In this document: one piece after another, positions 21,822-33,200 of the stretch
Layout of the letters: each line of letters opens with the position of its first letter
How positions within the stretch are numbered: the first letter of the stretch is position 1
Assembly: GCA_026770025.1 (NCBI GenBank)
Contig: JAMXDE010000030.1
Span: 654,001-718,000, forward strand
Source: Craspedostauros australis
Lineage: Eukaryota > Bacillariophyta > Bacillariophyceae > Mastogloiales > Achnanthaceae
Length of the DNA stretch: 64,000 nt
Direction of reading: 5' to 3'
Program-made: the position numbers and the translations under genes
The notes under the pieces: generated by a model
Seen by the model: the letters and a program-made list of their open reading frames with translations, nothing else
What the model was told of the DNA's origin: nothing
The model's database searches: none

Positions 21822-24249
21822 TCATTCGAATGTTCTCGATGTGTCAAGGTACGACTTCTCGTGTTCACGTTGTAAGTCGGCCTTGATGTTCTTGGTGAAT
21901 CCGTCGCTTGTGTTCTGCTCGGATTTGACGAAAATGATTTCGATGGTCTTGTTGATTACCATGTTCCTCACGTAGTGATGGCGCACGTCGATATGCCGCA
22001 ATCATTGGGATGTTGATGGGTTCTTGGCAATGAAGATCGCTCCGATGTTGTCCACGCGGACCTTGATCGGTGTCTTCACTGGGATGCCCACACTTTCGAG
22101 TAGCTGCACAACGAAGAAGATCTCCTTTGCCGCTTCGGAAAGGGCAACGTATTCTGCTTCGGATGAGCTGAGTGTGACGGCCTTCTGTGCCTTGGATCGC
22201 CAAAGGATTGGTACCTTGCATAGGTATAGGATGAATCCCTCTACGCTGATTCTTGTGTTCTTGTCTCCTGCATATTCGCTATCGCAGAAGAGTTCCATGT
22301 TCCAGCCGTCGTCATCTGGACGCGCTGGATGGATCTTCAATCCATAGTCCTTTGTATCGATCACATACTTGATGATCCAATACATCTCCTTCATTGCGGC
22401 CTTGGTGGGCCCGATCAATACCTTGGAGAGTTCCCGCACAGGGTTTGCGATATCTGGTCGCGAGTGCTTGATGAGGAAGAGTAGCATACCGACGCCTTGG
22501 CGGTATTCGGCATGTTCTTCCGGTCCGACCTTCTGCAGTCCGTTATCTTCGGATGGTCGTACGATGATTTGACCTGGGGTTCCCGGTGTCCCATAGCGTT
22601 GCATCTTCTCAACCTTGGTTCCGAACTCTTCGATGAGGTGTTGGATGAGATGTGGTTGACGCAATGTCGCTCTAGTCTTGTCATGGTTCAGTTCGATGTT
22701 GCAGCTGAGGTAGTCTCCAAGTCCGCGCTCGATTGTTACCTTGAACTTGCTGCCTTGGATGTCCTTCAGGAAGGTCTCCAGTGCCTTGGAGTCTCTGCAG
22801 CAGAAGCAATCGCCCACATAGATGGCCACGATCATGCTTCCTTCGTTCGTCTTCCTGTAGAACAGGCACGGGTCTGCTGCACTCTGTTCGAAGTTGATGT
22901 TCTTGAGGGTCGACACCAACATCTTGAACCATTGCCTGGCGCTCTGCACAAGTCCGTAGATTGGCTTGTGTAGGGTCAGGGCTTCGTCTGGTTGATGATC
23001 CATCCTGTTGGGACAGTTCATGTAGATCTCCTCGTCGAGGTCTCCATGTAGGAATGCCGTTACGACATCGACGAGTGCGCAGTCCATCTTCTTGATCAGC
23101 ATGATCACCATCATGACCTGATAGGTCACGTCATGGATGACGGGTGAATAATGCTCTTGGAAGTCTACTCCTGCGACTTGTGAATAGCCACATGCAACGA
23201 GCCGCGCTCGATGTGTGCCGTCACGCTTCAGCTTGAAGACCCATTTGCACTTGCAGCATCTGCGGCGGCGTGGGATGGCGTCTCGTTTGATCTTACTGTA
23301 CACCTTGCGTGTATCCATGGAGTCGAACTCCTTCTTGATGGCTGCTCGATATCCCTTTCGAGGGATGGGATCTGGGTGATTGAAGGCTCCATCGAATGTT
23401 GTAGGTTCGATGTGCTTCTCTGGTTCCTTGTTCTCGTCCTGCATCGACAATCCGATGTCGATCGCTGGTCTCTCGGTGATGATTGCATTCATCTCGTACA
23501 GTCCTGTTGTACTATGGTGAGTGATCTCGATCTCTTCTTCATCCATGATTTCTTCGTCATCTGTAGTTTCGTTGTTGGATTCGTCAGTTATATCATCGCT
23601 CAGTTCATCACTGTCTTCGTTCGATGATGACTTACTCTCGTAGCCTTCTTCCTTTCGACCTCGTTCGTTGAAGTCTGCGAGCTCACGCAGAGCTCTGGGA
23701 ATGCTCTTCCCTGTAGTTGACTTGGGATTGGTGTCTCCCTTCCTGCCTCGTGCTTTGTGATGTCGGATTCTCTCCTTTCTAGCTATGTCATGCTTGCTTG
23801 GTTTGCTTGGTGGAGGTCTGGATGGTGTGTCATGTGTAGACCTCGCTGGTGTGTTTGGAGGAGTGACGCCTGTGTCATCGTCGGCTTCGTCGCCGGATGG
23901 TATGATCTCGTCATCCTCATGATTGGATTCGCTCCGATCTTCCTTGTCGTTATGGATTAGTTGGGTTACTGCTCCATCGTTCCCATCATCCTCATCGTCG
24001 CTATCCGATAGGATGTAGTAGCTGTTGCTGTCAGCGAAAGATGCTCTCTTTACTTCTGATGTTCGATGCACTGCTGTCTTTGGTGTCGCTCCCTTCCGTC
24101 CGATGGTTGTGAAGCCTTCTGCATCTGTTGTTCCTGCTTCGCTGGATAGGTTCGGTGCTGGTGCCCAGCCACGGAACTGTCCGTATGATTGGTTGAGCCA
24201 CTTGATGTCGCGAGAGCAGACCAGTGATTTGGTCGATGGTCTGTACATA
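21822..24249 (-). pseudogene. Family-A copia polyprotein, C-terminal two fifths, broken (unit A4)
   Basis: Coding runs on the minus strand from the B-family LTR at 24249 through the acidic hinge, RT and RNase H to the expected stop at 21822-21824. A TGA near 22002 replaces an arginine codon (CGA in A1 and A2) about 60 codons before the end, so RNase H loses its tail. The RT catalytic motif reads YVGD instead of YVDD, a change of the second catalytic aspartate to Gly that by itself should inactivate polymerase activity. The 5' part was separated by the insertion of a B element at 24250 and is not found in the window. Confidence 0.9.
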
Positions 24250-25027
24250 TGTCAGGAATCGGGGGTATGACTTTGCAAAGATACCTTATTCTACCGCAGA
24301 TCCCATGAGGACTGACTGGAACCGAAATGGTATTAAGTGCAAAGATACCCATGATTGCCGCAACCCCCAATAGCATCTACCAGACAAACCGCAATCTAGC
24401 AATCGACCAGTTGCACTCGGACAGCCCAATGGCCTTACCTGTCTTATACGACATCCAAGCACCCTCATCCAGTGGCCTACTCGGCCATGTCCCAATAACG
24501 GTCGGGAACGGAGAGATCTATGAGGATGGCAACACACCAGCCCTGAGTGAATCGAATGAGCGCGACAACCAATATATCTGAACAAGTCGACGCGTCCCTG
24601 AGAACCTAATGTGAGAAAGCGAAACAGAGGCGATCCCTATTCACCCAAGACCACGATCCAAATGACAATAAGTTCCAAGCATCCAAAGGCAACCATCGAG
24701 ATGACCGGAGGGAGGAACTGAAATGAAGTGGGACCAGTGAGATGACAGGAGACCGAAGGAGAGGTACCTACAGGTCTACGAGTATGAACTTGACGAATGT
24801 AGGTGCTCTCCAATCCTCAGCCAAGCAAACAATGAACCACGATGAACGCAAGATGGAGATGCAGACGAAAGGAGCCAAGCTAAAGGGTGTAACCTTGGGT
24901 GGCTGCTGCAGATCATGCTTGTTGTGAAAGTGGAATCGAAAGGAGATGAGCATGTTGTGCTCACAGTTCTAAAACGGTACAGACTGATAACAGATTAGTC
25001 TACTACTATAACCCCGGATTTTCAACA
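24250..25027 (+). repeat. Family-B LTR, 5' LTR of a truncated B element
   Basis: It starts TGTCAGGAATCGGGGG and ends GGATTTTCAACA, 778 bp, inserted in unit A4 after TGTACATA. It is followed at once by a 12-base palindrome and the Gag start of family B. The same LTR occurs inverted at 26635-27412, about 1.6 kb away, with high identity. Confidence 0.9.
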
Positions 25028-25039
25028 CGTTTCGAAACG
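25028..25039 (+). promoter_or_regulatory. Palindrome CGTTTCGAAACG at primer-binding-site position, family B
   Basis: A perfect 12-base palindrome abuts the LTR terminus. A full-tRNA primer site would start TGG; this does not. Family A has the analogous CGTTTATAAACG at the same place. Confidence 0.6.
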
Positions 25040-25108
25040 TTACGATTGAAATCCAACGTTTCCATCACCCACCAACACAGCAACAAACATCACCACCACC
25101 ACACCACC

Positions 25109-25405
25109 ATGAGCTCCTATCTCCGCAAGAACGACCGCGTCGTCATCTTCGACGGCAAGCGATCCAGCTGGACAGGTTGGAGCATCAAGTTCCTAGCTCG
25201 AGCCGCGAGCAGGGGCCTTGAGGACTTGTATCTCATGGGTCTAGACGAGGTGGAGGTGAAGCCAGCTCCCTTCGGCCCCAGCGCCCTCATCTCCGATGTG
25301 AAGATCGAAGAGGGTGAGTCTATCGCGAAGAAGATAGCCTCGATGACTGCTGAGCAGAAGGAGGTATACAAGAATGGGCTGGCTAAGTGCGCGTTTGAAG
25401 AACTG
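25109..25405 (+). pseudogene. Family-B Gag N-terminus, truncated by an A-family insertion
   Basis: From the Met at 25109 the sequence reads MSSYLRKNDRVVIFDGKRSS and continues with a Trp/Phe-rich stretch typical of copia Gag N-termini, then an acidic helix (about 99 codons in total). The frame is also open from a Met at 25046 through a His-rich peptide. Coding is cut at 25405 by a family-A LTR. This supplies the Gag start that is cut off from the B unit at 58774-64000, although the two copies do not overlap here. Confidence 0.8.
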
Positions 25406-26200
25406 TGTCGAGATGTACATGTGAGTATATGTCAAGATGTACGTGTATATGTGCATCGTTCACCCGTTATTCTCTCATACGCACTTGGACGGTATAACTA
25501 TACTCGTGTCGATAGTATACTGTGATTCGTCAGAATTACAGGAGAAATGGAACACACGAAAAGGGGCAAGATTTCTGGAAGAAATTTGCAAATAACGATT
25601 TCTGGGAGAATCAGAAGATCGTCCGTCCATGCATCAATGGTACCAAGAGAATCTCGAGGTACTTCCCAACTAAACCTCAGATGACGATATCATCTGACAG
25701 ACTGCTGCATCACCAATGGAACGTGACATCTGGAGAGCAGAAGGACGCCTACTGACGTCGACAAGATGTCAACATGTCACCACGTCGACAGCTGTCTCCA
25801 AGTCAGAGCAGGAGGCAAAGATCCGATGATCCATGAAGATCATGGATACTGAAGGTGAACTTCAAATGGTAAGTACTCATGGAGTAGAAGCCAGTACTGA
25901 ATGAACAGAGTGTCGAATGCGGAGCACGCATCGAACACGGAGTGTCACGTAGCATGAGCACACGATGTTGAGAAAGAGAGAGAGAGAGAATACAGAGAGG
26001 AGCGAGAGAGGATCTCGCGTACCGACTCATAGTCGGAGACCGAATCTACGAAACAGATTGAAGCACCGAGAGCATCGGGCAAGACAACTGGTGTACACCA
26101 AGAGGATCGGAGTAGCCAAGTAATGAAATAGCAAACGAACGACTATCAACCAACATCATCTTCCACGATCGTAGGTTACCGTGAGCGGAACTTGCCAACA
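25406..26200 (+). repeat. Family-A LTR, 5' LTR of unit A3
   Basis: It starts TGTCGAGATG inside B Gag (left flank GAACTG) and ends TTGCCAACA (795 bp), followed by the palindrome CGTTTATAAACG at 26201-26212 and the family-A leader. Confidence 0.92.
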
Positions 26201-26282
26201 CGTTTATAAACGATAGATCAGGGCGAGCCCGCGGATCGGATCGTGCGAGGAAGAGGAACATCATTCAAGAGCAGCAGGCTGA

Positions 26283-26634
26283 ATGAGCGAGGAAGAGGAA
26301 TTGAAAGACATCCCTCTGTCCAATCCGGCTATCAAGAGAGAAGAAGGTGCGAGTGAGACTCCACCACGACAAGAGAAGGAAGCAGCCGCGGCTACTATCC
26401 TATCAGGCGCAGACGCAAGCGCGATCGACGAGACCAAAGAAGAACGGTCTGCAAGACTACATCGTAAGGAGAAGAGGATTCTCAAGGCGATCAAGCAAGA
26501 GGAGACTGGTGTGACGAAGAGCATTCGCACAGCCAAACAGGGTGGAAAAAGTGAGATACCACCAGGAGGAGAATTTGTGAGCAAACCAATCCTCGCGAAA
26601 CAACAGGCGAAAATCGAAGAATCGGCAACACAGA
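26283..26634 (+). pseudogene. Family-A Gag N-terminus, truncated (unit A3)
   Basis: It starts MSEEEELKDIPLSNP, a highly charged N-terminal region as in the two open A units, and stops after about 117 codons where a minus-strand B LTR is inserted (left flank AACACAGA). The rest of A3 is not found beyond the B insertion, so sequence was lost or exchanged there. Confidence 0.88.
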
Positions 26635-27412
26635 TGTTGGAAATCCGGGGTTATAGTAGTAGACTAATCTGTTATCAGCCTGTACCGTTTTAGAACTGTG
26701 AGCACAACATGCTCATCTCCTTTCGATTCCACTTTCACAACAAGCATGATCTGCAGCAGCCACCCAAGGTTACACCCTTTAGCTTGGCTCCTTTCGTCTG
26801 CATCTCCATCTTGCGTTCATCGTGGTTCATTGTTTGCTTGGCTGAGGATTGGAGAGCACCTACATTCGTCAAGTTCATACTCGTAGACCTGTAGGTACCT
26901 CTCCTTCGGTCTCCTGTCATCTCACTGGTCCCACTTCATTTCAGTTCCTCCCTCCGGTCATCTCGATGGTTGCCTTTGGATGCTTGGAACTTATTGTCAT
27001 TTGGATCGTGGTCTTGGGTGAATAGGGATCGCCTCTGTTTCGCTTTCTCACATTAGGTTCTCAGGGACGCGTCGACTTGTTCAGATATATTGGTTGTCGC
27101 GCTCATTCGATTCACTCAGGGCTGGTGTGTTGCCATCCTCATAGATCTCTCCGTTCCCGACCGTTATTGGGACATGGCCGAGTAGGCCACTGGATGAGGG
27201 TGCTTGGATGTCGTATAAGACAGGTAAGGCCATTGGGCTGTCCGAGTGCAACTGGTCGATTGCTAGATTGCGGTTTGTCTGGTAGATGCTATTGGGGGTT
27301 GCGGCAATCATGGGTATCTTTGCACTTAATACCATTCCGGTTCCAGTCAGTCCTCATGGGAGCTGCGGTAGAATAGGGTATCTTTGCAAAGTCGTACCCC
27401 CGATTCCTGACA
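26635..27412 (-). repeat. Family-B LTR on minus strand, 3' LTR
   Basis: On the plus strand it starts TGTTGGAAATCCGGGG and ends GATTCCTGACA, 778 bp. The complement of a purine tract (CCCTTCCA) follows. It forms a long inverted pair with 24250-25027. Confidence 0.92.
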
Positions 27413-27506
27413 CCCTTCCATTGTCGCACTACCATACTCACCCACACACAAATCCTCTCTCGTCACACTCCCTTGCCTCGTTCTTCCACTCATCCCATCT
27501 GTCTCA

Positions 27507-29027
27507 TTAATCCATGGTTGATCTCAATTGAATGATGCTCCCTTTGTGTCTATCGTAGATCTCCTTCTTTGTATTCTTGGTGAAGCCATCTGCGATGTTG
27601 TCCTCTGAGCGCACAAACTGAATTCGTGCCTCTCCGTTGTCTATCAGCTCCCGAGTGAAATGATGTCGTATATCGATGTGTCTCGTTCGCGCTGATGTCG
27701 ACGGATTGGAGGCAATGAAGATAGCTCCCACATTGTCCACGTACACATCCACTGGTTTGGTCATCGTCAAGCCGATGTCCTCCATTAGCTGCGTGAGGAA
27801 GCGAATCTCTTTTCCTGCTTCTGATAGGGCGACGTATTCCGCCTCTGTTGAGCTGAGAGTTACACTTCGTTGTGCCTTTGATCTCCATATGATGGGCACC
27901 CCTTGCAGTAGGACAAGATGTCCCCCGACACTGATTCGGTTATCCTTGTCTCCCGCAAACTCACTGTCTGCGTAGATCTCGATCTTCCATGTGTCGTTCT
28001 CTAATGGGGCTGGTTGCATTCGTAGTCCGTAGTCCTTCGTGTCCGATACGAACTTCATTACTCGCAGCATCTCCTTGTATGCTGCAGCTGATGGTCCGTC
28101 CAGCACCTTGGTAAGTTCCCGCACCGCATTCGCGATGTCTGGTCGCGAATGCTTCACCAAATATAGCAGCATGCCTACTCCGCTTCTGTATCTGCTGTGT
28201 CGGTCACTATCCACTTTGGGTAGGTTGCTGTTTCTCTGGATACCCTGTCCTGGTGTTCCTGGAGTTCCGTATTGTTGTAGAGTCAGCACGTCATCCTTGA
28301 ATGTATCGATGATGTTCTTGATGATGTGTGGCTGGTTCACCCAGCAGTTCGACTGGTCGTTGTTGAAGACGATCTTGCAGCTGAGGTAGTCTTCGAGGTC
28401 GTTTTCCACCTTGATTCCGAATTGCTCAGCTTTGATGTCGATGGTCAGTTGCTTCAACTCCTCCTTTTCTCCGATGCATAGGCAGTCGTCGACGTAGGTG
28501 CCTATTAGCAGTAGTCTCCCTTCCTGATTCCGAATCAGAAGGCATGGATCCACTTTGCTCTGTCGAAATCCCAGCTTGAGTAGAATGTTGACCAGCTTTT
28601 TGTTCCATTGTCTGGCGCTCTGCACTAGTCCGTAGATGGTCTTCTTGAGCAGCAAGCATTCGTCGGCCTCATGCCTCATCCCCTTTGGGCATTGCATGTA
28701 GATCTCTTTGTCAAGTTCTCCATGCAAGAATGCTGTCTCGAAGTCGATGATCATACTATCCATGTGCAGCAGCATCTTCATAGTGAGCATGATGCGGTAG
28801 GTTGCATCATGAATCACTGGTGCGTGGTGTGCTGAGAAGTCCACTCCTGCGATCTGTGAGTAGCCGCAGGCGACGAGTCTGGCCCGGAAGACTCCGTTCC
28901 TCTTCTCCTTGAATACCCACTTGGTCTTCACGCATCGCCGATCCCTCGGCATTCGGTTCCTCTTGATCTTCTCCCATACTCCTCTTCTGGTCATATCGTT
29001 GAACTCTTTATTGATGGCCTCTCTCCA
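27507..29027 (-). pseudogene. Family-B copia polyprotein, RT and RNase H only
   Basis: About 507 codons on the minus strand start at WREAINKEFND and run through RT (AFLHGELDKEIYM, YVDDCLCIG) and RNase H (ADSEFAGDKDN, SSTEAEY, VDNVGAIF) to the stop at 27507. It is uninterrupted but cut at 29027, within the start of RT, by a family-A LTR fragment. It is highly similar to the intact frame at 58774-64000. Confidence 0.9.
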
Positions 29028-29354
29028 TGTCGAGATGTACATGTGAGTATATGTCAAGATGTACGTGTATATGTGCATCGTTCACCCGTTATTCTCTCAT
29101 ACGCACTTGGACGGTATAACTATACTCGTGTCGATAGTATGCTGTGATTCGTCAGAATTACAGAGGAAACGGAACACACAAAAAGGGGCAAGATTTCTGG
29201 AGGAAATTTGCAAATAACGATTTCTGGAAGAATCAGAAGATCGTCCGTCCATGCATCAATGGTACCAAGAGAATCTCGAGGTACTTCCCAACTAAACCTC
29301 AGATGACGATATCATCTGACAGACTACTGCATCACCAATGGAACGTGACATCTG
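29028..29354 (+). repeat. Family-A LTR fragment (first 327 bases)
   Basis: It has an intact LTR start inside B pol (left flank CTCTCTCCA) but stops after GACATCTG, where the next family-A LTR begins. No family-B sequence resumes on the far side of the A cluster. Confidence 0.9.
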
Positions 29355-30147
29355 TGTCGAGATGTACATGTGAGTATATGTCAAGATGTACGTGTATATG
29401 TGCATCGTTCACCCGTTATTCTCTCATACGCACTTGGACGGTATAACTATACTCGTGTCGATAGTATGCTGTGATTCGTCAGAATTACAGAGGAAACGGA
29501 ACACACAAAAAGGGGCAAGATTTCTGGAAGAAATTTGCAAATAACGATTTCTGGAAGAATCAGAAGATCGTCCGTCCATGCATCAATGGTACCAAGAGAA
29601 TCTCGAGGTACTTCCCAACTAAACCTCAGATGACGATATCATCTGACAGACTACTGCATCACCAATGGAACGTGACATCTGGAGAGCAGAAGGACGCCTA
29701 CTGACGTTGACAGGATGTCATCGTGTCACCACGTCGGCAGCTGTCTCCAAGTCAGAGCAGGAGGCGAAGATACGATGACCCATGAAGATCATGGATACTG
29801 AAGGTGAACTTCAAATGGTAAGTACTCATGGAGTAGAAGCCAGTACTGAATGAACAGAGTGTCGAATGCGGAGTACGCATCAAACACGGAGGATCGTGTA
29901 GCACGAGCACATGATGGTGAGAGAGAGAGAGAGAGAATACAGAGAGGAGCGAGAGAGGATCTCGCGTACCGACTCATAGTCGGAGACCGAATCTACGAAA
30001 CAGATTGAACCGCCGAGAGCATCGGGCAAGAGAACAAACGGACACCGAGAGTATCCGAGTGCCAACGTAATGAAATAGCAAACAGACGACTATCAACCAA
30101 CACCATCTTCCACGATCGTAGGTTACCGTGAGCGGAACTTGCCAACA
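29355..30147 (+). repeat. Family-A LTR, 5' LTR of unit A5
   Basis: 793 bp, TGTCGAG...TTGCCAACA. Diagnostic bases: CAGAGGAAACGG near 29484 and GACGTTGACAGGATGTCATCG near 29704 on the left side; AACACGGAGGATCG near 29884 and CAAACGGACACC near 30035 on the right side. Confidence 0.93.
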
Positions 30148-30159
30148 CGTTTATAAACG
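30148..30159 (+). promoter_or_regulatory. Palindrome CGTTTATAAACG at primer-binding-site position, unit A5
   Basis: A perfect 12-base palindrome directly after the 5' LTR. The 82-base leader continues to the Gag start codon at 30230, which is preceded in frame by TGA. Confidence 0.6.
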
Positions 30160-30229
30160 ATAGATCAGGGCGAGCCCGCGAATCGTATCGTGCGAGGAAG
30201 ACGAACATCATTCAAGAGCAGCAGGCTGA

Positions 30230-33200
30230 ATGAGCGAGGAAGAGGAATTGAAAGACATCCCTCTGTCCAATCCGACTATCAAGAGAGAAGAAGGTGCGAG
30301 TGATACTCCACCACGAGAAGAGAAGGAAGCAGCCGCGGCTACTGTCCTATTAGGCGCAGACGCAAGCGCGATCGACGAGACCGAAGAAGAACGGTCTGCA
30401 AGACTACATCGTAAGGAGAAGAGGATTCTCAAGGCGATCAAGCAAGAGGAGACTGGTGTGACGAAGAGCATTCGCACAGCCAAACAGGGTGGGAAAAGTG
30501 AGACACCACCAGGAGGAGAATTTGTGACGAAAACAATCTCCGCGCAACAACAGGCGAAAATCGAAGAATCGACAACACAGAAACAAACGGAAACCAAGGG
30601 CGCGAGCGCACCAACGACGAAACAACGAACCAACATGGCGACATTAGCCAACATGAACAAGCGACGCATCAAGGCGCCGATGTTCAGCGGTGAACAGGAA
30701 GACTACAGCGCATGGGAGTCCCAAGCGAAGGCATACGCTCGTGCACAGAAGACGAGAGACGTGATGTTGGGCAAGACCAAGGTGCCAACAGTGAGCGAGA
30801 TCGCGGCAGCCACCGATGAAGACAAGGAAGCGATGGAGGAGATCTACGAGCTGGGATGCGACTGCTTCAGCGATCTGATCCTCATGATGGACGCAGAGAA
30901 AGGAAAAGGCAAGCAGGCCATCCAGTACATCAACCAATGCATCTCCGACGACTACCCTGAAGGAGACGCACACGCAGCGTGGAACGTTCTCGCGGAGAAG
31001 TTCCGACCATCCGATGCGGTGACGAAGATCAAACTCAAGCGCCAATTCAACAACGAAAAGATGAAGAGAGACACGGACCCTGACATCTACATCACGCAAC
31101 TTGAGAGTCTACGATCGCGTCTCCACGATGTCAAGTACGAGATCACGGACGAGGAAATGATCATGCAGATTCTCAGCACGGTGAGCATGGAATACAAAAC
31201 CCACGTCGTGAACCTTCAACATCAACTCACGTTCAATCCGGAACTGATTACCATCAACACGATCAGAGGAGTACTCCGTACTGCATACGCCACACACAGA
31301 GGAGGCAAAGCATACGTCGACGACTTCCAAGACAGCAACACGAAGAGCAACGACACCGGCTTCACAAGCACCGGTAACTTCAAGGGTACTTGTCACAACT
31401 GTGGCGTGTATGGCCATAGATCCGCCAATTGCCCAGAACGCAAGAAACCGAACAACAAGAAAAACAACAACAACAACAACAAGATGAACGGAAAGCGCAA
31501 CAAGGGAAGCGGCTTCAAGGGCAAGTGCAACTACTGCGGTATCTCTGGACATCGCGAGGCGGAGTGCCGAAAGAAGAAGTTCAACGAGAAGAAGAAGGCC
31601 GACGAACAGGCCAACACAGCAACGCAAGGACACGACAAGAGCGGGCACGAGATGGTACTCTCTGCGAAGGACATGCCGCTCTGCATGTTGGTGTCCGACG
31701 ACTACATCGAAGACTCCTTCTTCGATAACTTCGAATACGTCAGGAGTGACGACGAAGTACAGGATGATGAGATCATCCCGGAGTGGCTCAGCGAGGAGCC
31801 AATCATCCACGAGGTGGATCCAAGACGCGAAGTGAGCTACGAATGCTGCTTCAACGCGCACGACCTGATCGGTTCATACGGCGACGAAGCTGAGATGGAC
31901 GACGAGGCCAACGATAGCGACATCGAAGAGGCCATGAGCGATGACGACGACGACGCCGACGAGGGCGGCGCAGACGAAGACAATGAGGCGGACCGCGGCG
32001 CGGCGCCTCCTCCTCCAGCGGCGGGGAACAACAGATCGGGCATCTTCGATGAGGATGACAGCGACGAATCCGAGGACGGCAATCATCCAGACGACAGCTT
32101 CAATCCAAACGAGCGTGTCGTGTACCCAGGGAATATTGACTTCCCACCAATCGATGATCCCAACAGGTCCAACTATCTCCATCGTCATGACACCGTCCCA
32201 TATGCAACAGAGACAGCATTAGTGATCCAGAAGCAACTCATATTCGATGCAGTGATGGAAGCAGGAGTGAGCCTGTTCCCAGGAGTCGCACAAGGAGTGC
32301 TGAGACCAATATGGGTGAACATGATGGGATCCATCCTATCCGAGAACTTCAGATCGATTGAAGAGATTCTCGCCAATTCAGTTGTGATCAATCGCATACT
32401 GGAAGCAGCCGAGACAGAGACAATCCCAGAGACGGATCTTCATTACATCCTTGGAGGATGTATGCGCGTACTCTTACGCGAACGACCACGGGTCCATCCA
32501 TACGATCCAGCCACAGGATCTCATCGGAACAGTACGATTCCATCGGACTACGCGCAATTACCCGATGACATGGATGACGGAGATCATCATCCTCCATACA
32601 ACGAAGATGGAGTCCACGAAGACGATGATGACGGCAGCTTCAACGACGAGATAGCTGCGGCAGCTGTGGAGCAACTCCACGAGCTGAGCACCAAGTACAA
32701 GGACAAGGTCAACAAGGACACCTGGCTCGCTGACAGCGGAGCTTCGTGTCACATCGTCAATTCAGACGCCGCTCTCTTCAACGTACGGCATATCAAGTCC
32801 TTCGTCCAAGTGGGAGACAGCACGAAGCTGGACTCTCCCAAGATGGGATCCATTCGCTTGAAGATCAAGCAGCGAGACAACACTGGCCACGTCATCCGGC
32901 TCGATGATGTGAAGTACACACCGAAAATGGCGGTGAACCTTTTCTCCACGAACAAGGCTCTGTACAACGGTTACCAGCTTGGTAACAACGGCATTCTGAT
33001 GGACATCATCAACGGATCCGGAACGAAGATCGTGTTCGATCGAGTCTTCCCCACATCCAACGGATTCATCACGGGAGTGCAGATGCATTCCATCATGCCA
33101 ACAGTCGACGACAAGGCTTGCACAGCCATCATCAAGAATCCATCCAAGGAGATCAGCGCAGTGAACTTGCATCGAATGCTCGGCCACGCGCCACTCGAGA

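Noticed and set aside
25046-25108. His-rich N-terminal extension of B Gag
   Set aside because: It comes from a CAC-rich leader. The Met at 25109 begins the conserved Gag-like sequence.
24250-27412. Inverted B LTRs as the ends of one large foldback transposon
   Set aside because: Each LTR continues into its own Gag or Pol sequence in the proper orientation, so they belong to two separate elements.
31109-31861. Long minus-strand frames opposite Gag and integrase of family A (also 38175-38927 and 39828-40556)
   Set aside because: They are shadows of a biased coding strand in a conserved polyprotein and have no motif.
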